NCBI GenBank assembly: GCA_009914555.1
Contig: WNDY01000007.1
Span: 45,585 to 109,584, forward strand
Length of the DNA: 64,000 nt
Origin: Xylophilus sp.
Lineage (GTDB): Bacteria; Pseudomonadota; Gammaproteobacteria; Burkholderiales; Burkholderiaceae_C
Reading direction: 5' to 3'
Positions 26,602 to 36,314 of the stretch are shown here, one piece after another (the stretch's first letter is position 1; each line of letters begins with the position of its first letter). The notes beneath the pieces were generated by a model. The model was not told where the DNA came from and did not search any database. It was given only the letters and a program-made list of their open reading frames with translations. A program made the translations under genes and the position numbers.

Positions 26602-28599
26602 TCAATTGGCCTGTGCCAGTTGATCCAGGATGGCCGGATTTTCCAGCGTGGACGTATCCTGCGTGATCGCCTCGCCCTTGGCGATCGAGCGCAGCAGGCG
26701 GCGCATGATCTTGCCGCTGCGTGTCTTGGGCAGGTTGTCGCCGAAGCGGATGTCCTTGGGCTTGGCGATCGGGCCGATCTCCTTGGCGACCCAGTCGCGC
26801 AGTTCCTTGGCCAGCGCCTTGGCCTCGTCGCCCGTCGGGCGGCCGCGCTTCAACACCACGAAGGCGACGATGGCCTCGCCGGTCACGTCGTCGGGGCGGC
26901 CGACGACTGCGGCCTCGGCCACGAGATCGGTCTTGGCGACCAGGGCCGACTCGATCTCCATCGTGCCCATGCGATGGCCCGAGACGTTGAGCACGTCGTC
27001 GATGCGGCCGGTGATGCGGAAGTAGCCGCGGTCCTCGCTGCGCACCGCGCCGTCGCCGGCGAGGTAGTAGCCCTTGAGCTCCTCGGGGAAGTAGCTCTTC
27101 TTGAAGCGCTCCGGATCGCCCCAGATGGTGCGGATCATCGACGGCCAGGGCTTGCGGATCACGAGGATGCCGCCGCTGCCGTTGGGCACCTCGTTGCCGG
27201 TCTCGTCCACCACGGCCGCGTCGATGCCCGGCAGCGGCAGCGTGCAGGAGCCCGGAACCGTGGGCGTCGCACCGGGCAGCGGCGTGATCACGTGGCCGCC
27301 GGTCTCGGTCTGCCAGAAGGTGTCCACGATCGGGCAGCGCTCATGGCCCACGTGCCGGTGGTACCAGATCCACGCCTCGGGGTTGATCGGCTCGCCGACG
27401 GTGCCGAGGATGCGCAGGCTGGAGAGGTCGTAGCGGTCCGGATGGACCTTCGGGTCGGCCTCGGCGAGCTTGATCAGCGAGCGGATCGCCGTGGGCGCGG
27501 TGTAGAAGATGCTGACCTTGTGGCGCTCGATGATCTGCCAGAAGCGGCCCGCGTCCGGATAGGTCGGCACGCCCTCGAAGATGACCTGCGTGGCGCCCGC
27601 CGCAAGCGGGCCGTAGGCCACGTAGGTGTGGCCGGTGATCCAGCCAATGTCGGCCGTGCACCAGAATACGTCCTCGGGTTGGAGGTCGAAGGTCCAGTCC
27701 ACCGTGAGCTTGGCCCACAGCAGGTAGCCGCCGGTGGAATGCTGCACGCCCTTGGGCTTGCCGGTGGAGCCGCTGGTGTAGAGGATGAAGAGCGGATGTT
27801 CGGCCTCGACCGGCACCGGCGCGAACTCGGCGGGCTGGCCGTCGAGCGCTTCGGAAAACGAGATGTCGCGGCCCTCGACGCGGTTCCAGGGGCTCGGCGT
27901 GCGCTCGAAGACGAGCACCTTCCTGACCGACTCGGTGCCGCCTTGGGCCAGGGCCTCGTCCACGATGGCCTTGAGCGGCAGTTCCTTGCCGCCGCGCAGC
28001 TGGGCATTGGCGGTGATGACCACGACCGCGCCGGTGTCGGCGATGCGCTCCTGCAGCGCCTTGGCCGAGAAGCCGCCGAACACCACGCTGTGCGTGGCGC
28101 CGATGCGCGCGGCAGCCTGCATCGCGACCACGCCCTCGATGCCCATGGCCAGGTAGATGACGACGCGGTCGCCCTTCTTTACGCCCTGCGCGGCGAGCGC
28201 GTTGGCGAAGCGGTTCACGCGCTCCAGCAGCTCCTTGTAGGTGACCTTGGTCACCGTGCCGTCATCGGCCTCGAAAATGATCGCGGTCTTGTGCTCGACC
28301 GGCGTGCCGATGTGGCGATCCAGGCTGTTGGCCGAGGCATTGAGTTCGCCGTCGTCGAACCAGCGGAAGAACGGTGCCTTGCTGTCGTCGAGCACGCGGG
28401 TGAAGGGCTGGGTCCAGACGAGGTTCTCGCGGGCCCGGCGGGCCCAGAAGCCGTCGAAGTCGCGCTCGGCTTCGTCGCGCAGGGCCTCGTAGCCTTCGAA
28501 GCCCGACACCCGCGCCGTGGCGGCCAGTTCGGCCGGCGGAGGGAAGACGCGGTTTTCGACGAGGACGGATTCGATCGTGGACGAGGGCGCGCTGCTCAT
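26602..28599 (-). CDS. acs: acetyl-CoA synthetase (AMP-forming)
   Basis: 665 residues, full length. Motifs: [21 protein letters not shown], the phosphate loop [41 protein letters not shown] and the C-terminal catalytic lysine in [15 protein letters not shown]. It turns acetate, ATP and CoA into acetyl-CoA in the cytoplasm; the lysine is the usual acetylation control site. The ATG at 28599 has a good ribosome binding site (CAGGAGACAAGC). It is divergent from the YqhA-like gene with a 142 bp shared promoter region. Confidence 0.96.
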   Translation of the reverse strand: MSSAPSSTIESVLVENRVFPPPAELAATARVSGFEGYEALRDEAERDFDGFWARRARENLVWTQPFTRVLDDSKAPFFRWFDDGELNASANSLDRHIGTPVEHKTAIIFEADDGTVTKVTYKELLERVNRFANALAAQGVKKGDRVVIYLAMGIEGVVAMQAAARIGATHSVVFGGFSAKALQERIADTGAVVVITANAQLRGGKELPLKAIVDEALAQGGTESVRKVLVFERTPSPWNRVEGRDISFSEALDGQPAEFAPVPVEAEHPLFILYTSGSTGKPKGVQHSTGGYLLWAKLTVDWTFDLQPEDVFWCTADIGWITGHTYVAYGPLAAGATQVIFEGVPTYPDAGRFWQIIERHKVSIFYTAPTAIRSLIKLAEADPKVHPDRYDLSSLRILGTVGEPINPEAWIWYHRHVGHERCPIVDTFWQTETGGHVITPLPGATPTVPGSCTLPLPGIDAAVVDETGNEVPNGSGGILVIRKPWPSMIRTIWGDPERFKKSYFPEELKGYYLAGDGAVRSEDRGYFRITGRIDDVLNVSGHRMGTMEIESALVAKTDLVAEAAVVGRPDDVTGEAIVAFVVLKRGRPTGDEAKALAKELRDWVAKEIGPIAKPKDIRFGDNLPKTRSGKIMRRLLRSIAKGEAITQDTSTLENPAILDQLAQAN

Positions 28600-28741
28600 G
28601 CTTGTCTCCTGGGTTCAATTCAGGGTTACCGGCCGCGACTGTCGGCGGCCCCACTTACAGGCCACTGACTGGCCTTGCGCGAATGATTTTCCATCGGATG
28701 GTGCCCCCTAGAATTTCCCATCCCATCACTGCGATATTTTC

Positions 28742-29347
28742 ATGTCCGTCCCCGAGCCTTCCAAATCCTCGCCGCTGCGCCCGCTGCCCAACCTGATCTT
28801 CGCCAGCCGCTGGTTGCAGCTGCCGCTGTACCTGGGCCTGATCGTCGCGCAGGGCATCTACGTCTTCCATTTCTGGGTGGAACTGGTGCATCTGGTCGAG
28901 GCCGCGTTCGGCAGCCAGGAAGCGCTGGCCAAGCTGGTGGCCAGCATTGGCTACAAGACCACGGTGCCGATCGGCTCGCTCAACGAGACGGTGATCATGC
29001 TGGTGGTGCTGGCGCTGATCGACGTGGTGATGATCTCCAACCTGCTGATCATGGTGATCGTCGGCGGCTACGAGACCTTCGTCTCCCGCATGAACCTCGA
29101 AGGCCATCCGGACCAGCCCGAGTGGCTCTCCCACGTGAACGCCTCGGTGCTCAAGGTCAAGCTGGCCACGGCCATCATCGGCATCAGCTCGATCCACCTG
29201 CTCAAGACCTTCATCAACGCCGACAACTACACCGACCGGGTGCTGATCGCGCAGACGGCGATCCATATCACCTTCCTGCTGTCGGCCATGGCGATCGCGG
29301 TGACGGACCGGCTGATGGCTGCTCCCGCCAGCCGCAGCGATCATTGA
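28742..29347 (+). CDS. YqhA/UPF0114 family inner membrane protein
   Basis: 201 residues with about four membrane helices: LPLYLGLIVAQGIYVFHFWVELV, VIMLVVLALIDVVMISNLLIMVIVGGYETFVSR, AIIGISSIHLLKTFI and HITFLLSAMAIAVTDRLM. The block LIDVVMISNLLIMVIVGGYE is diagnostic for UPF0114. The family is conserved across proteobacteria and its function is not known. Repeat C starts at its stop codon. Confidence 0.9.
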   Translation: MSVPEPSKSSPLRPLPNLIFASRWLQLPLYLGLIVAQGIYVFHFWVELVHLVEAAFGSQEALAKLVASIGYKTTVPIGSLNETVIMLVVLALIDVVMISNLLIMVIVGGYETFVSRMNLEGHPDQPEWLSHVNASVLKVKLATAIIGISSIHLLKTFINADNYTDRVLIAQTAIHITFLLSAMAIAVTDRLMAAPASRSDH

Positions 29348-29405
29348 ATACCCCGGGGTATGACCTTGTCGTACTGATTGAACCGGCGCACTGGACCTAT
29401 ACTGT
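29348..29405 (+). repeat. stop-proximal palindromic repeat, copy C
   Basis: It starts immediately after the TGA of the YqhA-like gene: AATACCCCGGGGTATGACC, then about 30 bp, then CTGGACCTATACTG. The left box (GAATACCC with the A of the stop) matches copy F; the box itself is a perfect ATACCCCGGGGTAT palindrome. The inner AGCGCT core seen in other copies is not evident. Confidence 0.5.
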
Positions 29406-29410
29406 TACTG

Positions 29411-29836
29411 CAAAATGTAAAACGCGGCCGGCTGGCCTGCCACCGCCTTGACCGCTTCATAGCGAAAAGTTACGATGCACGGCTTACGTTCAACTACCGG
29501 CACATGAGGCCGGTGCTCCGGACGCTACTCGCGGATCGATCCACATCCCGTCGCGGCGCCTGGAGTCCCCCGCCAGGCCCGGGCCTGGCAACCGGCTGGT
29601 TCTCCAGCCACCACCTGCCGCGTCACGCTCCGCCGGACCAGCCCCCTTGACCAGGCCCGCTGATCCGCTTTTCCGAAGCGCCCGACAGGCCCTGGTTGCG
29701 TCTCTCGCCGTCTTCCGCGCCTGTCCGGCGGCCCCGACGCCCTGCCGAGGGCTGGGCCGTGCGCGCGGCAGGTGTCCGCAGTCGTCATCCGGCGGCGTCT
29801 CGCCAACCCCTTTTTGCAAAGGAGCCCAGAGCGCAC
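29411..29836 (+). other. 426 bp leader region upstream of the betaine transporter operon
   Basis: No gene with family similarity is seen on either strand. A small hairpin-forming stretch (CCGGCACATGAGGCCGG near 29497) and a GC-rich stretch with several short inverted repeats are present. The proV-like ribosome binding site (GCAAAGGAGCCC) lies just inside the right end. The length suggests a long 5' untranslated leader or distal promoter for osmotic control, but I see no known riboswitch. Confidence 0.3.
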
Positions 29837-31039
29837 ATGGCAAAGGAAATCTGCATCGACCACGTCTTCAAGGTGTTCGGCGACGAACCGGCCAAGGCCC
29901 TCGCGCTGGCCGGCCAGGGCCTGTCCCGGCAGGACATCCTCGCTCGCACCGGCCAGTCCATCGGCGTCTTCGACGCCAGCTTCGACATCCGCGCCGGCGA
30001 AATCTTCGTCATCATGGGCCTCTCGGGCTCGGGCAAGTCCACGCTGGTGCGCCTGCTCAACCGGCTGATCGAGCCCACGGCCGGCCGCATCGTCATCGAC
30101 GGCGAGAACATCCTCGACTACCGAGCCCGCCGCCTGCGCACGCTGCGCCGCAAGGACATCAGCATGGTGTTCCAGTCGTTCGCGCTGATGCCGCACATGA
30201 CGGTGTTGGAGAACACGGCGTTCGGGCTCGAACTCGATGGCGCCGGCAGGGCCCGCCGCCACACGGAGGCCCGCAAGGCGCTGGCCCAGGTCGGGCTGGC
30301 CGGCTGGGCCGACAGCTATCCGGACGAACTCTCGGGCGGCATGCAGCAGCGCGTGGGCCTGGCCCGCGCGCTGGCCTCCAACCCGTCGATCCTGCTGATG
30401 GACGAGGCGTTCTCGGCGCTCGACCCGATCATCCGCACCGAGATGCAGAGCGAGCTGCTGCGGCTGCAGCAGACGCAGCGCCGCACCATCGTCTTCATCT
30501 CGCACGACCTCGACGAGGCCATGCGCATCGGCGACCGCATCGCGATCATGAAGGACGGCAAGGTGGTCCAGGTCGGCACGCCCGCGGAGATCCTGCGCAA
30601 CCCGGCCGACGGCTTCGTGCGCAGCTTCATCCGCGGCGTGGACACGGCGGCCGTGTTCAAGGCCGGCGACATCGCCCGCCGCACGCAGGTGGTGGTAGCC
30701 GAAAGCCGGACCCGGGGCTGCCGCGCCGCGCTCCAGATGCTGGAGGACAACGACCGCGCCTACGCCTTCGTGGTCGATCCGCAGCAGCGCTTCCTGGGCG
30801 TGGTCTCGATCGACTCGCTGCGCGAGGTGCTGCACGGCCATGACGGGCCGGTGGGCCTGCACAGCGCCTTCCTGAGCGACGTGCAGACCATCGCCTCCAG
30901 CCACACGGTGGCCGACCTGTTCACGCACATCGCGCAGACGCCGTGGCCGGTGCCGGTCGTCGACGACGACGGCCGATACCGCGGCGCGATCAGCAAGACG
31001 ACGCTGCTGCGCTTCCTCGACCGCAACAACGATGACTGA
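29837..31039 (+). CDS. proV: glycine betaine/proline ABC transporter ATP-binding protein with CBS domains
   Basis: 400 residues starting [18 protein letters not shown]. Walker [18 protein letters not shown], signature [17 protein letters not shown], Walker [14 protein letters not shown] and the H-loop FISHDLDEA are intact. Residues 285-400 form two CBS motifs ([26 protein letters not shown], then [25 protein letters not shown]), which in OpuA/ProU-type transporters sense ionic strength or nucleotide. First gene of the importer operon, overlapping the permease gene by 8 bp. Confidence 0.93.
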   Translation: MAKEICIDHVFKVFGDEPAKALALAGQGLSRQDILARTGQSIGVFDASFDIRAGEIFVIMGLSGSGKSTLVRLLNRLIEPTAGRIVIDGENILDYRARRLRTLRRKDISMVFQSFALMPHMTVLENTAFGLELDGAGRARRHTEARKALAQVGLAGWADSYPDELSGGMQQRVGLARALASNPSILLMDEAFSALDPIIRTEMQSELLRLQQTQRRTIVFISHDLDEAMRIGDRIAIMKDGKVVQVGTPAEILRNPADGFVRSFIRGVDTAAVFKAGDIARRTQVVVAESRTRGCRAALQMLEDNDRAYAFVVDPQQRFLGVVSIDSLREVLHGHDGPVGLHSAFLSDVQTIASSHTVADLFTHIAQTPWPVPVVDDDGRYRGAISKTTLLRFLDRNNDD

Positions 31040-32267
31040 AAGAGAGAACCCGCGCATGCCTGCTGCACCGAACCCGACCGCCGACGCCCTGGCGCCGGCC
31101 ACGCCGGAACCGCGCCCGTGGGACGCCGCCGCGTCCGACAGCGCCGCGCCCTGGGCCGCGCCAGCGCCCGCCGACGCCGTGCCCGCCGCGCCGACCGACC
31201 CTTGGATGGACAGCGGCCACACCGGCAGCACCGCCTGGCTGGATGCACCCGCCGCCGATCCGTCCGCCGCCGGCGCCGCTCACGGCACGGGCCTGCACCT
31301 CGGCAGCCTGTGGGACGGCTCGCTGCCGCTGGACCCGTGGATCAACCACGGCCTGAACTGGGCCGTGGTCCACTTCCGCCCCTTCTTCCAGAGCGTGCGC
31401 GGCCCGGTCGATGCCACGCTCGGCAGCGTGCAGGGCGTGCTCCAGGGCATCCCGACGCTGGCGCTGGTCGCCATCGTCGGCCTGCTGGCCTGGCAGTTCG
31501 CCGGCGGCGCGGTCGCGGCGGCCGCCGTGGCGTCGCTGCTGGCCGTGGCCCTGCTCGGCGTCTGGCCCGAGGCCCTGGTCACGCTGTCGCTGGTGCTGAC
31601 CTCGCTGGCCTTCTGCCTGGCAATCGGCCTGCCGCTGGGCATCCTGCTGGCCGCCAGCGACCGGGCGCAGCGCATCGCGCGACCCGTCCTCGACGCCATG
31701 CAGACCACGCCGGCCTTCGTCTACCTGGTGCCGGTGGTGATGCTGTTCGGCATCGGCAACGTGCCGGGCGTGGTGGTCACGATCGTGTTCGCGCTGCCGC
31801 CGCTGGTGCGCCTGACCGCGCTGGGCATCCGCGGCGTGCGGCCCGACCTGATCGAGGCCTCGCGCGCCTTCGGCGCCTCGCCGTGGCAGCTGCTGACCAA
31901 GGTGCAGATACCGCTGGCCCTGCCGTCGATCATGACCGGCGTGAATCAGGCACTGATGCTGTCGCTGTCGATGGTGGTGATCGCCTCGATGATCGCCGTG
32001 GGCGGCCTGGGCCAGATGGTGCTGCGCGGCATCGGCCGGCTCGACATGGGCCTGGCCACCGTGGGCGGCCTGGGCATCGTGCTGCTGGCCATCACGCTGG
32101 ACCGGCTGACGCAGGCGCTGGGCCAGAGCCGACGCGGCACGCGCCGCTGGTACGAGGCCGGCCCGGCCGGCTTGGCGCGCCGCTTGGTGCGGGGCCCGCG
32201 CAAGGCACGGCCCGCCGCCCCGCCGCAGTCCGACGTGCGCGTCGCCGAAGAGGGCCAGCCCGCATGA
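31032..32267 (+). CDS. proW: glycine betaine/proline ABC transporter permease
   Basis: 411 residues. The first 75 residues are an unusual Ala/Pro-rich low-complexity cytoplasmic extension ([20 protein letters not shown]). From residue 95 the chain matches Pro[22 protein letters not shown], six or more helices, and the EAA loop [45 protein letters not shown], which docks on the ATPase. It forms the inner membrane channel for betaine or proline uptake under osmotic stress. Overlap with the next gene is ATGA. Confidence 0.92.
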   Translation: MTERENPRMPAAPNPTADALAPATPEPRPWDAAASDSAAPWAAPAPADAVPAAPTDPWMDSGHTGSTAWLDAPAADPSAAGAAHGTGLHLGSLWDGSLPLDPWINHGLNWAVVHFRPFFQSVRGPVDATLGSVQGVLQGIPTLALVAIVGLLAWQFAGGAVAAAAVASLLAVALLGVWPEALVTLSLVLTSLAFCLAIGLPLGILLAASDRAQRIARPVLDAMQTTPAFVYLVPVVMLFGIGNVPGVVVTIVFALPPLVRLTALGIRGVRPDLIEASRAFGASPWQLLTKVQIPLALPSIMTGVNQALMLSLSMVVIASMIAVGGLGQMVLRGIGRLDMGLATVGGLGIVLLAITLDRLTQALGQSRRGTRRWYEAGPAGLARRLVRGPRKARPAAPPQSDVRVAEEGQPA

Positions 32268-33295
32268 CGCATTCTTCGCGCCGCACCTTTTTCCGCCGCA
32301 TGGCGCTGGCCGCATCGGCCGCCGCCACCATTGCCTGGACCGTGCCGACCCTGGCGCAGAACCTTCCGGGCAAGGGCATCGCCGTGCAGCCGCTGCAAAG
32401 CTCGATCGCCGAGGAGACCTTCCAGACACTGCTGGTCTCGAGGGCCTTGCAGAAGCTGGGCTACGACGTGCAGCCGATCAAGGAGATCGAATACGCCACG
32501 GCCTACCTCGCCATCGCCAACGGCGACGCCACGCTGCTGGCCGCCGGCTGGAAGCCGCTGCACGACGACTTCTATGCCAACTCCGGCGGCGACGCCAAGC
32601 TCTGGCGCGGCGGTGTCTATTCCAGCGGTGCCGTGCAGGGCTACCTGATCGACAAAAAGACCGCCGACCGGTACGGCATCAACCGCATCGACCAGCTCAA
32701 GGACCCGAAGCTCGCCGCCCTGTTCGACACCGACGGCGACGGCCGCGCCGACCTGACGGGCTGCAATCCCGGCTGGGGCTGCGAGGCGGTCATCGACCAC
32801 CAGCTCAAGGCCTACGGGCTCGGCGGCACGGTGCGCCACCAGCAGGGCAGCTATGCCGCGCTGATGGCCGACACCATCGCTCGCTACCAGGCCGGCAGGC
32901 CGATCCTCTACTACACCTGGACGCCCTACTGGGTCAGCGGCGTGCTGCGCCCGGGCCGGGACGCCGTGTGGCTGCAGGTGCCGTTCTCGTCTCTGCCTGG
33001 CGACCAGGCCGGCGTGGACACGAAGCAGCCTTCGGGCCGCAACTACGGCTTCGTGCCCAACGACCAGCACATCGTCGCCAACCGCGCCTTCATCGAGGCC
33101 AACCCGGCCGCGGCCAAGCTGTTCGAGCTGATGAAGCTGCCGGTGGGCGACATCAACGCCGAGAACCTGCGCATGCGCGACGGCGAGCAGTCCCAAGCCG
33201 ACATCGAGCGCCATGTGGACCTGTGGATCCGCGGCCACCAGGCGCAGTTCGACGGCTGGATCGCGCAGGCGCTGGGCGTGGGCGCCAAGCGGTAG
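32264..33295 (+). CDS. proX: glycine betaine/proline ABC transporter substrate-binding protein
   Basis: 343 residues. Signal peptide [32 protein letters not shown] with a twin-arginine SRRTFF motif, so export may be by Tat. The mature part is an OpuAC-type binding domain ([70 protein letters not shown]) with the tryptophans that form the quaternary-amine cage. Last gene of the importer operon; repeat D follows its TAG. Confidence 0.93.
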   Translation: MTHSSRRTFFRRMALAASAAATIAWTVPTLAQNLPGKGIAVQPLQSSIAEETFQTLLVSRALQKLGYDVQPIKEIEYATAYLAIANGDATLLAAGWKPLHDDFYANSGGDAKLWRGGVYSSGAVQGYLIDKKTADRYGINRIDQLKDPKLAALFDTDGDGRADLTGCNPGWGCEAVIDHQLKAYGLGGTVRHQQGSYAALMADTIARYQAGRPILYYTWTPYWVSGVLRPGRDAVWLQVPFSSLPGDQAGVDTKQPSGRNYGFVPNDQHIVANRAFIEANPAAAKLFELMKLPVGDINAENLRMRDGEQSQADIERHVDLWIRGHQAQFDGWIAQALGVGAKR

Positions 33296-33300
33296 CGCAG

Positions 33301-33370
33301 CCATATACCACCCCTGGCACATGCCCCTTGGACTCTTGAAGAAAGCGCTGGGGGCGTATACTCCGCCCCC
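33301..33370 (+). repeat. stop-proximal palindromic repeat, copy D
   Basis: It starts 5 bp after the proX-like stop: CCATATACCACCCCTGGC, then an inner part with TGCCCC, ACTCTTGAAGAAAGCGCT and GGGGGC, then GTATACTCCGCCCCC. GCCCC/GGGGC form an inner stem and AAGCGCT is the shared core of copies E, F and H. Confidence 0.65.
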
Positions 33371-33390
33371 ATTTGCAGCTGGTCGCACCC

Positions 33391-33404
33391 ATGACCTGCA
33401 TCAA
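33391..33404 (-). promoter_or_regulatory. Crp/Fnr-type (NnrR/DNR-like) box upstream of nnrS
   Basis: The minus strand reads TTGATGCAGGTCAT, which differs from the TTGAT-N4-GTCAA form of NnrR/DNR sites only in the last base. It lies about 87 bp before the nnrS start codon. NnrS genes are controlled by NO-responsive Crp/Fnr regulators in denitrifiers, so the position is sensible; the match could still be chance. Confidence 0.35.
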
Positions 33405-33491
33405 GTGTCCGTCGGGCGCGCCGCGCCATAGTGCGTCATCCGCAATGACCAACGCGCCGCCCCACCGGCGACGCCTCCTCCGCATCCCGCC

Positions 33492-34752
33492 ATGGCCGAG
33501 CTGCTGCAGATCGAAGAGCCCGCGCACCGCCGTCCGGCGCCGCAGTGGAAAGCCTTCCTCGAACTCGGGTTCCGCCCGTTCTACTTGGCCGGCTGCCTGT
33601 GGGCGGCCGTGGCGGTCGCGCTCTGGGTGTATGCGCCGGGCCTGCTGCGGGGCCGGCTCGCGGCCGTGGCCTGGCATGCGCACGAGATGCTCTGGGGCTT
33701 CGTCGCGACGATCGCCGTGGGCTTTCTCTGCACCGCCGGCGCCAACTGGACCGGCATCAACCCGCTCAAGGGCCGCGCGCTCGGTGCCACCGCCCTGCTC
33801 TGGGTGGCCGCGCGCATCGGCTTCCTCGTGCCCGGCGGCGCGGTCTTCGCCGTGGCTTCGGCCTGCGAGCTGCTGCTGTTCGGCGCCGCGGCCGTGGCGC
33901 TGGGCCGGGCGATCTACCGCGCGCGCAGCCGGCGCAACTACGGCGTGCCACCGCTGGTGCTGGGCCTGGGCGCGGCCGACGCGCTGTTCCTCGCCGCGGC
34001 TTGGCAGGGCGACTACCCGATGCTGATGCGGCACTTCGGCACCGGGCTGCTCTGCATGGCCGTGGTCACGCTGCTGGTCGCGCGGCGGGTGCTGCCGTTC
34101 TTCGCGATGCGCGCCGTGCCGGGGCTCACGGTGCCGATGCATACCGCCAGCGGCCGCTGGCAGCTCGGAGCGGGCGTGCTGGCCATCGCCAGCGCGCTGG
34201 CCGGCTGGCAGCCGGCCGCGGCCGCCCTCCTCGCCGTGGCCGGCGCGATCGCGCTGGTGCAGTTCGCCGCCTGGAAGCCCTGGGCCGCGGTGCGCGTACC
34301 GCTGCTGTGGATCCTCTACGCCGGCTACGGATCGCTCGGCCTCGGGCTGCTGGTGGCCGCCGCGCAGCAGGCCGGCTGGGGCGCAGGCTGGGGGCTGCGG
34401 CCGGCCTGGCCGGCGCACGTCATCGGCGTGGCCGGCTTCTCGGTGCTGATCATCGGCATGGTCACGCGCACCGCGCTGGGCCACACCGGCCGGCCGCTCG
34501 CCGCCGACCGCTCCATCGTCGCCAGCTATCTGCTGGTGATCGCCGCGGCGGTGCTGCGGCTCGTCGCCCTGCTGCCCACCGCGTTCGCGCTCGGCGCGCT
34601 TGCATGCCGCAGCCGGCGCCTGGGTGCTGGCCTTCGGGCTCTATCTCTGGCGCTTCGCGCCGATGCTGATCCGCCCGCGCCTGGGCCAGCAGCCGGCCAC
34701 GCGGCCCGGCGAGATTCCGGTCCGCCGCCGCCCGGCGCCTCCGGCGGCCTGA
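33492..34752 (+). pseudogene. nnrS: NnrS-family heme-copper membrane protein, single frameshift
   Basis: From the ATG at 33492 the frame gives MAELLQIEEPAHRRPAP, then the NnrS blocks LELGFRPFYLAGCLWA, WHAHEMLWGFVATIAVGFL, GANWTG and ITRT-like MVTRTALGHTGRP with about 12 helices. At 34600-34601 one extra T breaks the frame: dropping it turns GCGCTTGCATGCC into codons for ALHAAAGAWVLAFGLYLWRFAPMLIRPRLG, ending PAPPAA and TGA at 34750-34752, the normal NnrS C-terminus. NnrS protects against nitric oxide stress. Either a recent inactivation or a base-call error. Confidence 0.85.
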
Positions 34753-34846
34753 ACGCGGCCGGGCGGCGATACATCGGCTGCCACGCACCGGCTGAACCGA
34801 CCGCTTCCTACAACCGTGCGCCTACGGCGGCGTTGAGATCGGCGGC

Positions 34847-36019
34847 ATGCCCGATGCCGCCCCTGCCGCCCCTGCCGCTCCCGCCGATGCCCCCGCCCCG
34901 CCGGTTCCGCTGCCCGGCGGCCTGCTCTATGTGGACCGCCGCATGCCCGGCCTTCAGCGGGTGCGGCGCGGCAAGCGCTTCGCGTACCGCGACGACCGGG
35001 GCCGCTGGATCCGCGACGAGAGCGAGGTCGCGCGCATCAACCGCCTGGCGATTCCGCCGGCCTATACCGAGGTCTGGATCTGCCCGCTGGCCAACGGCCA
35101 CCTGCAGGCCACCGGGCTCGACGCGCGCGGACGCCGCCAGTACCGATACCACCCGGACTGGCGTCTGGCGCGCGACGAGGACAAGTTCGAGCGCATGCAG
35201 GCGTTCGGCCGCGCGCTGCCGCGCATCCGCGCCCGCGTGGCGCGCGACCTGGCCGTGCGCCGCGGCCGCCAGCCGCTGACGCGCACCGTGGTGCTGGCGA
35301 CCGTCGTGCGGCTGCTCGACACCACCTTCCTGCGCGTGGGCAACGAGGAATACGCGGCGAGCAACGGCTCCTACGGCCTGACGACGCTGCGCACGCCCCA
35401 TGCCGCCGTGCGCGGCAGCACGGTCCGGCTGCGCTTTCGCGGCAAGAGCGGCGTGGCGCAGCAGGCGCTGCTCAACGACCCGCGCGTGGCGCGCATCGTG
35501 CGGCGTTGCCAGCAGTTGCCGGGGCAGGAGCTGTTCCAGTACGAGGACGAGGACGGCCAGCCGCCCCCGATCGGCTCGGCCGACGTGAACGACTACCTGC
35601 GCGGGATCGCGGGGGCGCAGTGCGCGGGCGATCCGCACTTCACCGCCAAGGACTTCTGCACCTGGCACGGCACGGTGCAGGCGCTGGAGCTGACGCGGCT
35701 GGCCTGCACCGGCGAAGGCGGCGCCGCGTCGTGGAGCGCCAAGCAGGTTCTGGCGGAAGTGGCGCGCCAGCTCGGCAACACGCCGGCGGTCTGCAAGAAG
35801 TCCTACGTGCACCCGGCGGTGCTGGACCTGGGTGCCCGGCTGGCGTCCGACGCCGGCCCGGGCATGCAGCGCGTGTGGGAGCGCATCGGCGGCGCGGCCG
35901 GGCCGCGCGGCCTCAGCGCGGCCGAGCGGCGGCTGCTCGGATTCCTGCGGCAGGCCGGACCCAAAGTCCGCGCGAGAAAGAACCTTGGCAGACGGGCCAT
36001 GCCGGCGGGAGGCTCGTAA
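34847..36019 (+). CDS. DNA topoisomerase IB (poxvirus type), catalytic Arg position changed
   Basis: 390 residues. N-terminal domain with GLQRVRRGKRFAYRD and AIPPAYTEVWICPL. Catalytic domain: FLRVGNEEYA (R163), RGKSG (K200), TAKDFCTWHGT (residues 267-276), and CKKSYVHPAV with the nucleophile Y320. In bacterial TopIB the motif is KDFRTW, and this arginine is needed for transesterification; here residue 271 is cysteine (TGC where CGC is expected). The enzyme relaxes supercoils through a 3'-phosphotyrosyl link. Fold and length are complete, but activity is in doubt if the base is real. Confidence 0.85.
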   Translation: MPDAAPAAPAAPADAPAPPVPLPGGLLYVDRRMPGLQRVRRGKRFAYRDDRGRWIRDESEVARINRLAIPPAYTEVWICPLANGHLQATGLDARGRRQYRYHPDWRLARDEDKFERMQAFGRALPRIRARVARDLAVRRGRQPLTRTVVLATVVRLLDTTFLRVGNEEYAASNGSYGLTTLRTPHAAVRGSTVRLRFRGKSGVAQQALLNDPRVARIVRRCQQLPGQELFQYEDEDGQPPPIGSADVNDYLRGIAGAQCAGDPHFTAKDFCTWHGTVQALELTRLACTGEGGAASWSAKQVLAEVARQLGNTPAVCKKSYVHPAVLDLGARLASDAGPGMQRVWERIGGAAGPRGLSAAERRLLGFLRQAGPKVRARKNLGRRAMPAGGS

Positions 36020-36034
36020 CGACTCCGTCGTTAC
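36016..36034 (+). promoter_or_regulatory. perfect inverted repeat, probable antitoxin operator
   Basis: GTAACGAC TCC GTCGTTAC is a perfect 8 bp inverted repeat with a 3 bp spacer, 10 bp before the start of the DUF1778 antitoxin remnant and overlapping the stop codon of the topoisomerase gene. Palindromes of this kind are bound by ribbon-helix-helix antitoxins of TacA type. A terminator role is less likely as no T-run follows. Confidence 0.55.
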
Positions 36035-36044
36035 AACCGTTGCC

Positions 36045-36314
36045 ATGCCCACCATCGCCAGCGTCAAACCGCGCCGCGACTCGCTGAACCTGCGGATCGC
36101 GGCAACGGAACGGCAGCTGATCGACCTGACGGTGGTCAGCCCTGAGGTCTGCGAGGAGTTCCTGCAACGGCTCGACCGACCTGCGGCGGCTCCGGTTCCT
36201 GCGCCAGCCTCCGTACCGGCGCAGGCTCAGAAATCCATCGTGAGCGAAACCGAGAACGTGCGCGGCGCGCCCAGCGTGCCGATCGCCGTGCCTTCGCGGA
36301 AGATGCCCGAGTAG
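36045..36314 (+). pseudogene. DUF1778 (TacA-like) antitoxin remnant with internal deletion
   Basis: The frame starts MPTIASVKPRRDSLNLRIAATERQLID, the ribbon-helix-helix N-terminus of DUF1778 antitoxins, and then jumps to LTVVSPEVCEEFLQRLDRPAAAP, the C-terminal region that wraps the GNAT toxin. The roughly 35 codons of the central helix are gone without loss of frame, and the C-terminus then runs into the antisense of the TonB receptor. No acetyltransferase toxin follows. The RHH arm may still fold and bind the palindrome upstream. Confidence 0.65.

Noticed and set aside
34753..35279. Extension of the nnrS frame with Pro/Ala-rich sequence
   Set aside because: Arises only after the frameshift at 34600; it overlaps the topoisomerase IB gene in another frame.
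36016..36034. Rho-independent terminator of topoisomerase IB
   Set aside because: The palindrome is not followed by a T-run and lies in operator position before the antitoxin remnant, so an operator is preferred.
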